From Mesorhizobium sp. B2-7-2 (GTDB lineage: Bacteria > Pseudomonadota > Alphaproteobacteria > Rhizobiales > Rhizobiaceae), in NCBI RefSeq assembly GCF_006440775.1, contig NZ_VFTZ01000008.1, forward strand, positions 62,001 through 126,000: a stretch of DNA of 64,000 nucleotides. The letters are read 5' to 3'. The notes below the pieces were generated by a model. That model was not told the origin of the DNA. It made no database searches and worked only from the letters and a program-made list of their open reading frames with translations. A program made the translations under genes and the position numbers. Positions 35,701 through 43,581 of this stretch are shown here, piece after piece (the stretch's first letter is position 1; every line of letters starts with the position of its first letter).

Positions 35701-38306
35701 CTTTGCTGTCGGTGGCGCGGGTCGTGCTGCACACCCGCAACGGCACGATCTTCGATCAGCTCGAACGTGCCGAGACGGCGGCGCTCCAGGCACGCGACGC
35801 CTTGATGCAGGCCGAGGGCGGCACGCCGCGCGAGCCCGTTCCGCCGCTGCCCTTGCCGGTGCCGGCAAGCCGAAGCGGAGCCGACATTGCCGCCGACGGC
35901 AGCGGTCTCAGCCTCTGGAACGGCTTTGGCGGCTTCGACGGCGACGGCCGCCACTATGTGACGCGGCTGACCGGGCGGCGTTCGACGCCGCAGCCCTGGA
36001 TCAACGTGATCTCCAACGCCTCCTTCGGCTTCCACGTCTCGGCCGAAGGCGCCGGTTTCACCTGGAGCCGCAACAGCCGCGACTATCAGCTGACGCCGTG
36101 GTCGAACGACCCGGTGTCGAACCGGCCGGGCGAAGGCTTCTATATTTTCGACCAATTGAGCGGCAAGGCCTTCTCGCCGATGGCCGCGACGGTGCGCGAT
36201 CCGTCGATGACCTATGAGACCTGGCACGGCCAGGGCTTCTCGACCTTCCGCTCCAGGCGCGGTTCGCTGTCGATGGACCTGACGCAGGTGGTCGATCCCA
36301 CCGATCCTGTGAAGATCACCCGGCTGCGCATCCAGAATGCCGGCCCGGCGCCGGCGCGGTTGCGCATTTATGCCTATGCCGAATGGGTGCTGGGCGGCCA
36401 TCGCTCGCGCACGGCGGCGACCATCGTACCGTCGCGCGACGCCGCCACCGGCGCCATGCTGGCGCAGAATCCGTATGGCCTCGACTTCGGCGAGCGTGTC
36501 GCTTTCCTGGCGGCCAGCCATCCTGTCCATTCGGTAACCGCCGACCGCAGCGAGTTCATCGGCAGGCACGGCACGACCGAATATCCGCAGGCCGTGCTTG
36601 GCGGGCTTGCGCTTTCCGGCCGCATCGAGGCGGGCGACGATCCTTGCGCTGTCGTCGCCAGCGACATCGACATTCCCGCCGGCGGCGACGTGACACTGTC
36701 CTGGCTGCTTGGCGACGCGGCCACGCCCGCCGAGGCGAGCGCGCTGGTGCAGACCCATCGCGGCAAGGATTTCGATCAGCGCCTGGCCGATAACGAGCGC
36801 GTCTGGCGCGGCTTCCTCGACACCATCCAGGTCGAGACGCCCGACGAAGCGATGAACGCCATGGTCAACCATTGGCTGCCTTACCAGAGCCTGGCCTGCC
36901 GCATCCGCGCGCGCTCGGCCTTCTACCAGGCGAGCGGCGCGTTCGGCTTCCGCGACCAGTTGCAGGACACGCTCTCGCTTCTGGCGCATGACTCCAAGCT
37001 GGCGCGCGACCAGATCCTCAACGCGGCGCGCCGGCAATTCCCGGAAGGCGACGTGCAGCATTGGTGGCTGCCGCGCACCGATGCCGGGGTGCGCACGATG
37101 ATCTCGGACGACGTAGTCTGGCTGGCGCATGCGACGGCCCGCTACATCGAGGTGACGGGCGATGCCGGTATCCTGAAGGAGCAGTTGCCCTTCATCGACG
37201 GACAGCAGCTCGGCGAAGGCGAGCATGACGCCTTCTTCACGCCGGAGATCACCAAGAACACCGCGCCGCTCTATGAACATTGCGCGCGGGCGCTCGATCT
37301 CGCGATCAAGCGCAGCAGCCCCGCCGGCCTGCCGCTCATCCTTGGCGGCGACTGGAACGACGGCATGAACCGTGTCGGCGAGGGCGGCAAGGGCGAGAGC
37401 GTGTGGCTGGGCTGGTTCCTGCTGAAGACGCTCACCGACTTCGCGCCTGTCGCCAAGGGGCAGGGCGACACCAAGCGGGCACAGGCCTGGACCAAGCACG
37501 CGGACGCGCTGAAGCGGGCCCTGGAAAGCACCGCCTGGGACGGCCAATGGTACCGGCGCGGCAGCTTCGACGACGGTACGCCGCTCGGCTCGCACAATTC
37601 GGACGAGTGCAGGATCGACTCGATCGCCCAGTCCTGGAGCGTGCTGTCGGGCGAGGGCGACCCCGCGCGCTCGACGACGGCTATGGAACAGGCGACCGAG
37701 ATACTGGTCGACGACAAGCTCAAGATCGTCAAGCTGTTCACGCCGCCCTTCTCCAAGAGCGAGAAGGACCCGGGCTATATCAAGAGCTATCCGCCGGGGG
37801 TGCGTGAGAATGGCGGCCAGTACACCCATGCTGCCACCTGGTTCGTGATCGCGCTGGCTGAAATGGGCCGCACCGACGAAGCTTATCGCTGCTTCTCGAT
37901 GCTGAACCCGGTCAACCACGCTTCGGACGAGGTGGCGGCCGAGCACTATCGCGTGGAACCCTATGTCGTGGCCGCCGACATCTATGCCGGCGAAGGCAAG
38001 GGCGGCCGCGGCGGCTGGACCTGGTACACGGGCTCGGCCGGCTGGCTTTACCGCGCCGCGGTGGAGGGCATTCTCGGTATCGAGCGGCGCGGCAAGGAGA
38101 TCACGTTTAGGCCGAAGCTGCCCGGGCACTGGGACGGCTACGCCGCGACGCTCAAGATGTTCGACGGCGAGATCAAGCTTCGTGTTATCCGCGACAAAAA
38201 GACCAAGTCGATCTCGCTAGAAGTCGATGGTTCGAAGAAAAAATCGGCCTCTTTCGAGCCGAAATCCGGCGGCAAGACCGAAGTCGTCGTCAGGATACCT
38301 GCGTAA
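29727..38306 (+). CDS. ndvB: Cyclic beta-1,2-glucan synthase
   Basis: NdvB (ChvB) makes cyclic beta-1,2-glucans needed for hypo-osmotic adaptation and for infection of plants. The 2,859-residue inner-membrane enzyme, close to S. meliloti NdvB in size, contains clusters of transmembrane segments (about 425-475, 820-910, 945-990). Between them is a GT84 glycosyltransferase domain with 'TLDADTRTTRDAV' (about 632) and 'RWARGDWQLLGY' (about 782). The C-terminal GH94 phosphorylase-like domain controls ring size and has 'FRDQLQDTLSLL' and catalytic-type 'GGDWNDGMN' (about 2540). The ATG at 29727 is used; a GTG 14 codons upstream, with AGGGG before it, is a real alternative. A terminator follows. Confidence 0.97.
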   Translation: MNIQTNPNKIELTSAGFPAATEAPIRSNFLPEDRLRALGVGLANGEVKELFGLAPFEFHARIRDSAKKILEVYRSTNAAQAKGETITPAAQWLLDNNYLVEETIFQVKRDLPRRFYRQLPTLTLGNGTVLPRAFVVAWSYVEHSDSSVSASMFKAIVEGFQSVEPMKIGELWALPSLLRFVLIENLRRIAVRVDRTRQMRHVANEVADRVLATDDNADRTRILSNYSAHAQDTTFATQLLYRLRDGSQNAGRALEWLEGELEKTGSDAEEIIISEHQTLSSGNVTTGNIIRGLRLINDVDWTVWFEGVSRIDTLLREKTDFANLDFFSRDQYRTAIEQLARRSHLSEYRVAEKAIELAGHTPGLTDASGVPETADPAVHTDVGFFLVGPRRQELERAIGYRPPFYVTFKRGFASAGWLGIVVPVFLLTALLLVLSGKALVNLGLSVESITLMLALFAVPASEGALAFFNTVVALFLKPTRLVGYDYNKHGIPAESRTLVVVPSLIGSRDDVEENIRNIEVHHLANTADEIRFALLSDWPDSKTEIDVADIEILQYARDEIARLNARYPSEGSPRFYLLHRRRLYNQAQGCWMGWERKRGKLHELNLLLRGDSDTTFLPLDVPLPENVVYVMTLDADTRTTRDAVSDLVGKLAHPLNRPHFDPVKRIVTAGYTILQPRITASLTSGDDASFFQRVFSANRGLDPYVFAVSDLYQDVFGDGSFTGKGLYHVDAFEAALKNRIDENTILSHDLLEGALARAALVTDVELVEDYPTRYSVDASRHHRWARGDWQLLGYIFDPRSGVPALSRWKMVDNLRRSVTPIFWVMACVAGWTLLPFTQAAQWQALMILSLFMAPTFDIVNGILPKSGDQTPRGHFSALARDTVFGTALVALKVLLMAHLAWMMGDAIIRTIYRLFVSRQNLLEWRTASQAAKGGNDLGAYYGMMYGAVIIGVVGLAIPVLADSTGAFVAFFFAIFWIASPAVACWISRSAETEDRLRISTADIHALRTFARRTWHYFETFVTAEQHHLPPDNFQESPAPVVAPRTSPTNIGVYLLSVVSARDFGWISLSDAITRIDATMTTIENMPRDRGHLYNWYDTTTLKPLYPLYISAVDSGNLAGHLVAVAASCAEWAEAPSVHLQGDFEGIIDTVTILDENLDELPDDRRQLRPLRQRLADRLDGMRRAVATIKAQPEMASIRTINLAVLAGEIRKLATAIHTEAASPKSDVIADWAARLEATCEAHVHDSHNDDSAVAALRAKLLALRERCRRYAFEMDFSFLMRQERKLLSIGYRVEDRQLDESCYDLLASEARLTSLFAIAKGDLPTEHWFRLGRPIVEIGFQGALMSWSGSMFEYLMPPLVMKEPQGSILNQTSKLIIKRQIQYARSKNVPWGISEAAYNARDRELTYQYTNFGVPGLGLKRGLGQNTVIAPYATILAAQFSPREAVQNLQRLRSIGALGRHGFYDAVDFTPQRVPEGTDHAVVQNYMAHHSGMTIAAVADAIFEGRLRERFHSDPVIESAELLLQEKAPRDIPTATVRTEADERSKDETEAESPDSRVVLDPIKALRATNVMSNGRYSVMVTATGSGYSRFGELAVTRWQPDPSEDRLGSYIFLRDAATGDWWSATAEPKRAEGERVQTLFGDDKASFTKTVGSLRSEVECIVISEGNGEGRRITLYNDGATDRHIEVTSFAELVLGNETSDNAHPAFSKMFVETEIAPNNSAIFATRRKRDNNDPDLTMVHFVTDPSGPSRDAEAETDRRAFIGRGRTIADAVAFDPGVRLSGSQGFTLDPVAALRRQVRVPANKKISLTFWTAVGANRGELDEAIARLDHQESFARQAMLAWTRSQVQTRHLGLSLTDAANVQKLARYLIYPDPFLRLPAESIASGLGRQSSLWPTSISGDFPIFLVRIGDVADLEIVAQALRFQEYMRARGMMIDFVVVNEQASSYVQDLQRAVETLCENSRLRGRELGPRQHIFAVRRDLMDEPTYKTLLSVARVVLHTRNGTIFDQLERAETAALQARDALMQAEGGTPREPVPPLPLPVPASRSGADIAADGSGLSLWNGFGGFDGDGRHYVTRLTGRRSTPQPWINVISNASFGFHVSAEGAGFTWSRNSRDYQLTPWSNDPVSNRPGEGFYIFDQLSGKAFSPMAATVRDPSMTYETWHGQGFSTFRSRRGSLSMDLTQVVDPTDPVKITRLRIQNAGPAPARLRIYAYAEWVLGGHRSRTAATIVPSRDAATGAMLAQNPYGLDFGERVAFLAASHPVHSVTADRSEFIGRHGTTEYPQAVLGGLALSGRIEAGDDPCAVVASDIDIPAGGDVTLSWLLGDAATPAEASALVQTHRGKDFDQRLADNERVWRGFLDTIQVETPDEAMNAMVNHWLPYQSLACRIRARSAFYQASGAFGFRDQLQDTLSLLAHDSKLARDQILNAARRQFPEGDVQHWWLPRTDAGVRTMISDDVVWLAHATARYIEVTGDAGILKEQLPFIDGQQLGEGEHDAFFTPEITKNTAPLYEHCARALDLAIKRSSPAGLPLILGGDWNDGMNRVGEGGKGESVWLGWFLLKTLTDFAPVAKGQGDTKRAQAWTKHADALKRALESTAWDGQWYRRGSFDDGTPLGSHNSDECRIDSIAQSWSVLSGEGDPARSTTAMEQATEILVDDKLKIVKLFTPPFSKSEKDPGYIKSYPPGVRENGGQYTHAATWFVIALAEMGRTDEAYRCFSMLNPVNHASDEVAAEHYRVEPYVVAADIYAGEGKGGRGGWTWYTGSAGWLYRAAVEGILGIERRGKEITFRPKLPGHWDGYAATLKMFDGEIKLRVIRDKKTKSISLEVDGSKKKSASFEPKSGGKTEVVVRIPA

Positions 38307-38324
38307 AATCAAAGGTTTGGTTCG

Positions 38325-38368
38325 TCGGCCGCGCATCCCTCGGGGTGCGCGGCCGATCGCCGTTTTTT
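38325..38368 (+). terminator. Rho-independent terminator after ndvB
   Basis: An 11-bp perfect stem TCGGCCGCGCA (38325-38335) / TGCGCGGCCGA (38346-38356) with a ten-base loop is followed by TTTTTT at 38363-38368, 19 bases past the ndvB stop. It fits an intrinsic terminator that separates ndvB from ndvA. Confidence 0.85.
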
Positions 38369-38595
38369 ACTTGGCGCGGCTCTCGCGTCCGATCGCGCGC
38401 CTTCCTTTAGGGCAGCCTAAGCAAGCAGCTTGTGATTAAAAATGTGGCAGCGCGAGGCAGGTGCCATTATTTTGCCGCAAGCCTGACATTTCACCTTTTA
38501 TCTCAAACCGTTAGGTGATCACGTCAGATTTCGTACCGTCGTCATCTTTTGTTCGCTAAATGGGAACGGAAGCGATAGACGACGCATTGTTTCGC

Positions 38596-38617
38596 GACAC
38601 GTTAACCGATACGTGTC
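38596..38617. promoter_or_regulatory. Inverted-repeat regulatory site candidate upstream of ndvA
   Basis: GACACGT (38596-38602) and ACGTGTC (38611-38617) are perfect 7-bp arms around an 8-base spacer, 65 bp before the chosen ndvA start. The 375-bp gap from 38307 is AT-richer than its neighbours and contains the ndvB terminator and this dyad; nothing else stands out. The cognate regulator is unknown. Confidence 0.45.
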
Positions 38618-38681
38618 AGAAAATGGTGCGGTGCACAATTCGGGCATTGAGCACAGACAAGAGTTTGGCGGAGTAGCTGAA

Positions 38682-40451
38682 GTGTCACTTCTGCAGATCT
38701 ACTTTAGAGCGCTGGGTTATCTGGCGTCCGACAAGAAGCGCGTTGCGCTGATTTGCGGCGCCAACGTCGCGCTCGCGGCGATCGCGATCCTCGAGCCCAT
38801 CCTGCTGGGCCGGGTGATCGGTGCCATCTCCGAAAAAGGCGCGGTGTTTTCGACGCTCGCCGTCTGGGCCGCTCTTGGTGCCTTCAACGTCGTCGCCTTC
38901 GTGCTGGTGGCGCGCGGCGCCGACCGCTTCGCTCATGCCCGTCGCTCCGAAGTGCTGTGCCAGTCCTTCGAGCGCGTCATCACCATGCCGCTTGCCTGGC
39001 ACCATCAGCGCGGCACATCCAATTCGCTGCACACGCTGCTGCGCGCGGTCGAGACCCTGTTCAGCCTGTGGCTCGAATTCATGCGCGTGCATCTCTCGAC
39101 GGCCATCGCGCTGGTGCTGCTGGTTCCGACCGCGCTGTCCATGGACATCCGCATGTCCGTCGTATTGCTGGGCCTCGGCGTGCTTTACGTTGGCATCGGC
39201 CGGCTCGTCATGCGCCGCACCACGTCGGGGCAGACTGCCGTCGAACGCCACTACCACACCGTGTTTGCCCACGTGACCGACAGCGTCAGCAACGTTGCCG
39301 TGCTGCAGAGCTACAACCGCATTGGCCACGAGACCGCGACGCTGAAGCGCTATGTGAAGGATCTGCTCGACGCGCAGAACCCGGTGCTCGACTGGTGGGC
39401 GATTGCCAATGCGCTGAACCGCCTGTCGTCGACCATCTCGATGATGATCGTGCTCTCGATCGGCGCTTATCTCGTCACCCGTGGCCAGCTCCGCGTCGGC
39501 GATGTCGTTGCCTTCACCGGCTTTGCCGGAATGCTGATCGCCCGTCTCGACCAGATGTCGGCCTTCACCACCCAGATTTCCGAGGCTCGTGCCAAGCTCG
39601 AGGAGTTCTATCGCCTCGAGGATTCGGCTGCCGAGACCGCCGAGCCGGACGGATTGCGCGAGTTGACCAACGTCACCGGCCACGTCCGCTTCGAGGATGT
39701 CAGCTTCGAGTTCGCCAATTCGGGCCACGGCATCGAGGACGTCTCCTTCGAGGTCCAGGCCGGCCAGACGGTCGCCATCGTCGGCCCGACCGGCGCTGGC
39801 AAGACGACGCTCATCAATCTCTTGCAGCGCGTCTTCACGCCCGCCAGCGGCCGCATCCTGATCGACGGCATCGACACCCGCACGGTGACCCGCAAGTCGC
39901 TGCGCCATTCGATCGCCACCGTCTTCCAGGACGCCGGCCTGCTCAACCGCTCGATCGAGGACAACATCCGTGTCGGCCGTGCCGATGCCAGCAATGACGA
40001 GGTTCACGCCGCCGCCAATGCCGCCGCCGCCCAGGACTTCATCCTGGCCAAGAGCGGCGGCTACGACACCGTCGTCGGCGAGCGCGGCGGCCAGCTCTCG
40101 GGCGGCGAGCGCCAGCGTATCGCCATCGCCCGCGCCGTGCTCAAGGATGCGCCGATCCTGGTGCTCGACGAGGCGACCAGCGCGCTCGACGTCGAAACCG
40201 AGGATCGCGTCAAGGATGCCATCGACGAGCTGCGCCGCAACCGCACGACCTTCATCATCGCCCACCGCCTGACCACGGTCCGCGACGCCGACCTCGTCGT
40301 CTTCATGGACAAGGGCAGGGTGGTCGAGATGGGCGGCTTCACCGAGCTGTCGCTGCGCAACGGCCGCTTCGCTGCCCTGCTGCGCGCCGGCGGCCTGCTC
40401 AACGACGAGGAAGTCCGCCGCCTCAGCCGTGCGGTGACGGAAGCGGCGTAA
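38682..40451 (+). CDS. ndvA: Cyclic beta-1,2-glucan ABC exporter NdvA
   Basis: NdvA (ChvA) exports cyclic beta-1,2-glucan to the periplasm. The 589-residue half-transporter fuses six transmembrane helices (about 20-300) to an ATPase with Walker A 'GPTGAGKTT' (about 368), signature 'LSGGERQRIAIARA', Walker B 'ILVLDEATSALD' and switch His in 'IIAHRLTTV'. I chose the GTG at 38682 because 'MSLLQIYFRALGYL' matches the family N-terminus and a GGCGGAG lies about nine bases upstream. A longer frame from 38613 adds 23 residues without similarity. It lies downstream of ndvB but has its own promoter region. Confidence 0.96.
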   Translation: MSLLQIYFRALGYLASDKKRVALICGANVALAAIAILEPILLGRVIGAISEKGAVFSTLAVWAALGAFNVVAFVLVARGADRFAHARRSEVLCQSFERVITMPLAWHHQRGTSNSLHTLLRAVETLFSLWLEFMRVHLSTAIALVLLVPTALSMDIRMSVVLLGLGVLYVGIGRLVMRRTTSGQTAVERHYHTVFAHVTDSVSNVAVLQSYNRIGHETATLKRYVKDLLDAQNPVLDWWAIANALNRLSSTISMMIVLSIGAYLVTRGQLRVGDVVAFTGFAGMLIARLDQMSAFTTQISEARAKLEEFYRLEDSAAETAEPDGLRELTNVTGHVRFEDVSFEFANSGHGIEDVSFEVQAGQTVAIVGPTGAGKTTLINLLQRVFTPASGRILIDGIDTRTVTRKSLRHSIATVFQDAGLLNRSIEDNIRVGRADASNDEVHAAANAAAAQDFILAKSGGYDTVVGERGGQLSGGERQRIAIARAVLKDAPILVLDEATSALDVETEDRVKDAIDELRRNRTTFIIAHRLTTVRDADLVVFMDKGRVVEMGGFTELSLRNGRFAALLRAGGLLNDEEVRRLSRAVTEAA

Positions 40452-40458
40452 GTTCTCT

Positions 40459-40632
40459 CCTTCTCCCCTTGTGGGAGAAGGTGGCCGCGAAGCGGCCGAT
40501 GAGGGGTGCTCCAGCTTGACACCAGCATCCGATCGACAGCCGGGCGCATTGCTGGCGCCTCACTCCGCTGGAACACCCCTCATCCGTCTCGGCGCTGCGC
40601 GCCGATCCACCTTCTCCCACAAGGGGAGAAGG
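40459..40632. repeat. RIME-like palindromic repeat (type A, copy 2)
   Basis: CCTTCTCCCC (40459-40468) and GGGGAGAAGG (40623-40632) bound an element nearly identical to those at 20887 and 41462, with an insertion of about 30 bases in the middle (GATCGACAGCCGGGCGC region). It separates ndvA from ccmC. Confidence 0.85.
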
Positions 40633-40702
40633 GGAAGGCGCTTCTACCTGCGACGCCTTCCCCCGATTGCCCCAGACCAATCTCCGGTCTATTTAGGTCG
40701 GC

Positions 40703-41506
40703 ATGAGTGACATCACCTCACGCCTGAGCGCCTGGGCCGATCTCGCCAATCCGACGCGCTTCGTCGGCTTGGCGGACAAGGTGATCCCGTGGCTGGCGTC
40801 GGTTGCCGCGATCCTGCTCGCCGTCGGCCTCTATATGAGCTTCACCGCGCCGGAGGATTTCCAGCAGGGCATCACCGTGCGCATCATGTATATCCACGTG
40901 CCTTTCGCCTGGCTCGCCATGATGTGTTACACGATCATGACGATTTCGGCGCTGGGCACGCTGGTCTGGCGCCATCCGCTGGCCGATGTGGCACTGAAAT
41001 CGGCGGCCCCGATCGGCGCCACCTTCACCGCGCTGGCGCTGATCACCGGCTCTATCTGGGGCAAGCCGATGTGGGGCACCTGGTGGGTATGGGACGCGCG
41101 GCTGACCTCGGTCTTCGTGCTCTTCCTGATGTATCTCGGCATCATCGCGCTGACGCGCGCGCTGGATGATGCCGGCCGTGCGGCCTGGGCCGCCGCCATC
41201 ATCACGCTGGTCGGCTTCATCAACATCCCGATCATCAAATTCTCGGTCGATTGGTGGAACACGCTGCACCAGCCGGCCTCTGTGTTCCGGCTCGGCGGTC
41301 CAACCATCGACCCCTCGATGCTGTGGCCGTTGGCCGTGATGGCGCTCGGCTTCACCGTGCTGTTCTTCGCCCTGCACCTGATGGCGATGCGCACGGAGAT
41401 ATTCCGCCGCCGCGTGACCGCGATGCGCAGGGTTGCGGCGAGGCAGGCGGAGCGGGCTCCCCCTTCTCCCCCTGTGGGAGAAGGTGGCCGCGAAGCGGCC
41501 GGATGA
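40703..41506 (+). CDS. ccmC: Cytochrome c maturation haem-handling protein CcmC
   Basis: CcmC presents haem to CcmE during c-type cytochrome assembly in the inner membrane. The 267-residue protein has six transmembrane segments, the WWD motif 'WGTWWVWDARLTS' (about 124-136) and flanking His residues ('MYIHVPFAW', 'WWNTLHQPAS') that hold haem. The last 15 or so residues ('PPSPPVGEGGREAAG') are read from a RIME-like repeat that supplies the stop, so the natural C-terminus was probably replaced. ccmA, ccmB and ccmD do not adjoin it, unlike the usual rhizobial ccmABCDG cluster. Confidence 0.93.
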   Translation: MSDITSRLSAWADLANPTRFVGLADKVIPWLASVAAILLAVGLYMSFTAPEDFQQGITVRIMYIHVPFAWLAMMCYTIMTISALGTLVWRHPLADVALKSAAPIGATFTALALITGSIWGKPMWGTWWVWDARLTSVFVLFLMYLGIIALTRALDDAGRAAWAAAIITLVGFINIPIIKFSVDWWNTLHQPASVFRLGGPTIDPSMLWPLAVMALGFTVLFFALHLMAMRTEIFRRRVTAMRRVAARQAERAPPSPPVGEGGREAAG

Positions 41507-41606
41507 GGGGTGTTCCAGGGAAAGCCAGCGTCTCATTTCGCTGGAGCACCCCTCATCCGTCTCGGCGCTAACGCGCCGATCCACCTTCTCCCGCAAGGGG
41601 AGAAGG
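41462..41606. repeat. RIME-like palindromic repeat (type A, copy 3) overlapping ccmC
   Basis: CCTTCTCCCC (41462-41471) and GGGGAGAAGG (41597-41606) bound an element matching the copies at 20887 and 40459. Its left 45 bases form the 3' end of ccmC, including the TGA stop. Confidence 0.85.
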
Positions 41607-41615
41607 AAAGGCCGC

Positions 41616-42674
41616 TCACCCCATCCGTCCCCTTGCTGCCACCGGCAGCGTTTCCAGCACCTTGTCGCCGTCGATCAGATGCACCTGGTCGAACAAATTC
41701 GTCACCACGCAGCAATGATCGGGAACGACCCGCACGCGCTCGCCGATGCGCAGCTTGGCGCCGCCCGAAAGCGTGACGGTGCCGTGCTCTTCGCTGAGAC
41801 CCGTGACGCGGGCGCCCGGCACGCCGAGCAACTCGCCGAAGTCAGGCAGGCCGAGTGTATCCGACGACAGCGCCTTGCTTCCGCTGTCGAGGATGACGCG
41901 CGTCGCCGTCGGATGGCTGACCACCGTGGCGAGCACCGTCAGCGCGCAGTCGTCCAGCGTGCCGACGCCTTTGGCGACCTGGTAGCGGTCGAGATAGATG
42001 TAGGTGCCGGGCCGGTATTCGGTGACCACGCTGTCCTCGCCGGAGCGCCACATATCCGGCGTGCCGCCGCTGGAGATGCGGTCACATTCAAGCCCGGCCG
42101 CTGTTAGCGCAGAGCGTGCATTGCTCAGCCATGCCTCCGCCTCGGCGGCGCGCCCCGCCGCCGGATAGGTCATCAGCCCGCCAAAGACGAGGCCCTTGGC
42201 CTGGTCGATCACTTTCGCCAGTGTCAGCGCTTCGTTGGCGCTCTGCACGCCGCAGCGGCCCATGCCGGTGTCGCACTCGACCAGAACGGACAACGGATGG
42301 CCGGCATCGGTGAATGTGGCGGCAAGCCCTTCCAGCGTGTCGTGGCTGTCCGCCGTGACCGAAAGTGTCACGCGCCCATGCAGCGCCTTCAGGCGCCCCA
42401 GCTTGGCGCGGCCAAGGATGTTGTAGGGCAGGAAAATATCCTCAAGCCCGGCATCGGCCATCACTTCGGCCTCGCCGATCTTCTGGCAGGTGATGCCGAC
42501 GGCGCCCGCCGCCACCTGCTTCTTCGCCCAGTAAGGCAGCTTGTGCGTCTTGATATGCGGGCGGAGCTTCAGCCGGTGAGCGTCCGCATGGACCTGCGCT
42601 TTCTTGATGTTCGCCTCGGCGCGGGCGGCATCGATGAGGATCGCCGGTGTGTCGAGATCGTCTATGCTTGCCAT
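41616..42674 (-). CDS. DSD1-family PLP enzyme (D-threonine aldolase / D-serine dehydratase-like)
   Basis: The 352-residue fold-type III protein has an alanine-racemase-like barrel with the PLP Lys in 'RPHIKTHKLPYWAKKQ' (about 40-55), 'VECDTGMGRCGV' and 'SSGGTPDM' for phosphate binding. The C-terminal 'VVPDHCCVVTN' provides the His-x-Cys zinc site of D-serine dehydratases and D-threonine aldolases. It would act on D-3-hydroxy amino acids, giving either aldol cleavage or dehydration. The ATG at 42674 (MASIDDLDTPA) fits the family start; a 19-residue extension does not. It is divergent from the cupin gene at 42880. Confidence 0.88.
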   Translation of the reverse strand: MASIDDLDTPAILIDAARAEANIKKAQVHADAHRLKLRPHIKTHKLPYWAKKQVAAGAVGITCQKIGEAEVMADAGLEDIFLPYNILGRAKLGRLKALHGRVTLSVTADSHDTLEGLAATFTDAGHPLSVLVECDTGMGRCGVQSANEALTLAKVIDQAKGLVFGGLMTYPAAGRAAEAEAWLSNARSALTAAGLECDRISSGGTPDMWRSGEDSVVTEYRPGTYIYLDRYQVAKGVGTLDDCALTVLATVVSHPTATRVILDSGSKALSSDTLGLPDFGELLGVPGARVTGLSEEHGTVTLSGGAKLRIGERVRVVPDHCCVVTNLFDQVHLIDGDKVLETLPVAARGRMG

Positions 42675-42879
42675 GAGATCACCCGTCCGAGCATGTCTTC
42701 CGAGCGGCGATCCGCTGTGGGACAAAGACATTGCGTTAAAACAAATCAGTTGGGTTTATGGGCCCGAATGCGGCCTATGTCACGGGGCCAGACCCATCGG
42801 TTTGCGTCGACAGAGGACCGGCATTGGGCTATTCGGAAGGACGGATTTCAGCAGGCGGCGGCCGGAAGGAAGAGAACCC

Positions 42880-43566
42880 ATGAAGCGCTCCAAGATCAAC
42901 GACATCATCCGCGAAGCCGACGCCTTCATCCGCTCCTTCGGCTATATCATGCCGCCCTTCGCCTATTGGTCGCCGGAAGAGATGAAGGCGCATAAGGGCG
43001 ACTCCCCGGCCATCTTCACCTCCCGTCTCGGCTGGGACATCACCGACTACGGCCAGGAGAAGTTCGACGAGCTCGGTCTGTTCCTGTTCACAGTGCGCAA
43101 CGGCCGCTACGAGGACATGAAGCTCGGCATGGGCATGCTGTACGCCGAAAAAATCATGATCTCGCGCAAGGACCAGCTGTCGCCGATGCACCGCCACAAC
43201 ATCAAGGCCGAGGACATCATCAACCGCGGCGGCGGCAAGCTGGTGCTGGAATTGTTCATGCACGACCGCGACGGCGGCATCGACCCCAAGGCCGAAGTCT
43301 CGGTGCCGGTCGACGGCACCATGACCAGATTGCCGGCAGGCGGCCTGCTGAAGCTCGATCCGGGCCAGAGCGTGACGCTGCTGCCCGGCGTCTGGCACGC
43401 CTTCTGGGCCGAGGGCAAGGACGTGCTGATCGGCGAGGTCTCGACCGTCAATGACGACCTCACCGACAATGTCTTCCGCGATCCGATCGGCCGCTTCTCC
43501 AACATCGACGAGGACGTCGCGCCGCTGCACCTGCTGGTGTCGGATTACGAGAAGTGGGTGGGGTAG
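42880..43566 (+). CDS. D-lyxose ketol-isomerase-like cupin
   Basis: The 228-residue cupin of the DUF1498/D-lyxose isomerase family has metal ligands in 'SPMHRHNIKAEDIINRGGG' (His-x-His, about 104-106; Glu further on) and 'GVWHAFWAEG' (His, about 172). Such enzymes interconvert D-lyxose and D-xylulose or D-mannose and D-fructose. GGAAGGAAGAG lies just before the ATG at 42880. No sugar transporter or kinase adjoins, so the substrate is uncertain. Confidence 0.85.
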   Translation: MKRSKINDIIREADAFIRSFGYIMPPFAYWSPEEMKAHKGDSPAIFTSRLGWDITDYGQEKFDELGLFLFTVRNGRYEDMKLGMGMLYAEKIMISRKDQLSPMHRHNIKAEDIINRGGGKLVLELFMHDRDGGIDPKAEVSVPVDGTMTRLPAGGLLKLDPGQSVTLLPGVWHAFWAEGKDVLIGEVSTVNDDLTDNVFRDPIGRFSNIDEDVAPLHLLVSDYEKWVG

Positions 43567-43581
43567 GCTAGGGACGCTCCG

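Noticed and set aside
29724..38129. Two very long open frames on the minus strand opposite ndvB (about 1,500 and 1,100 codons)
   Set aside because: High GC codon bias leaves the opposite frame open. The ndvB product on the plus strand has the full family domains, while the minus frames are low-complexity with no domain or ribosome site.
42604..42879. Extension of the D-lyxose isomerase frame upstream
   Set aside because: It runs into the divergent PLP enzyme gene; the ATG at 42880 has a strong ribosome site and the family start.
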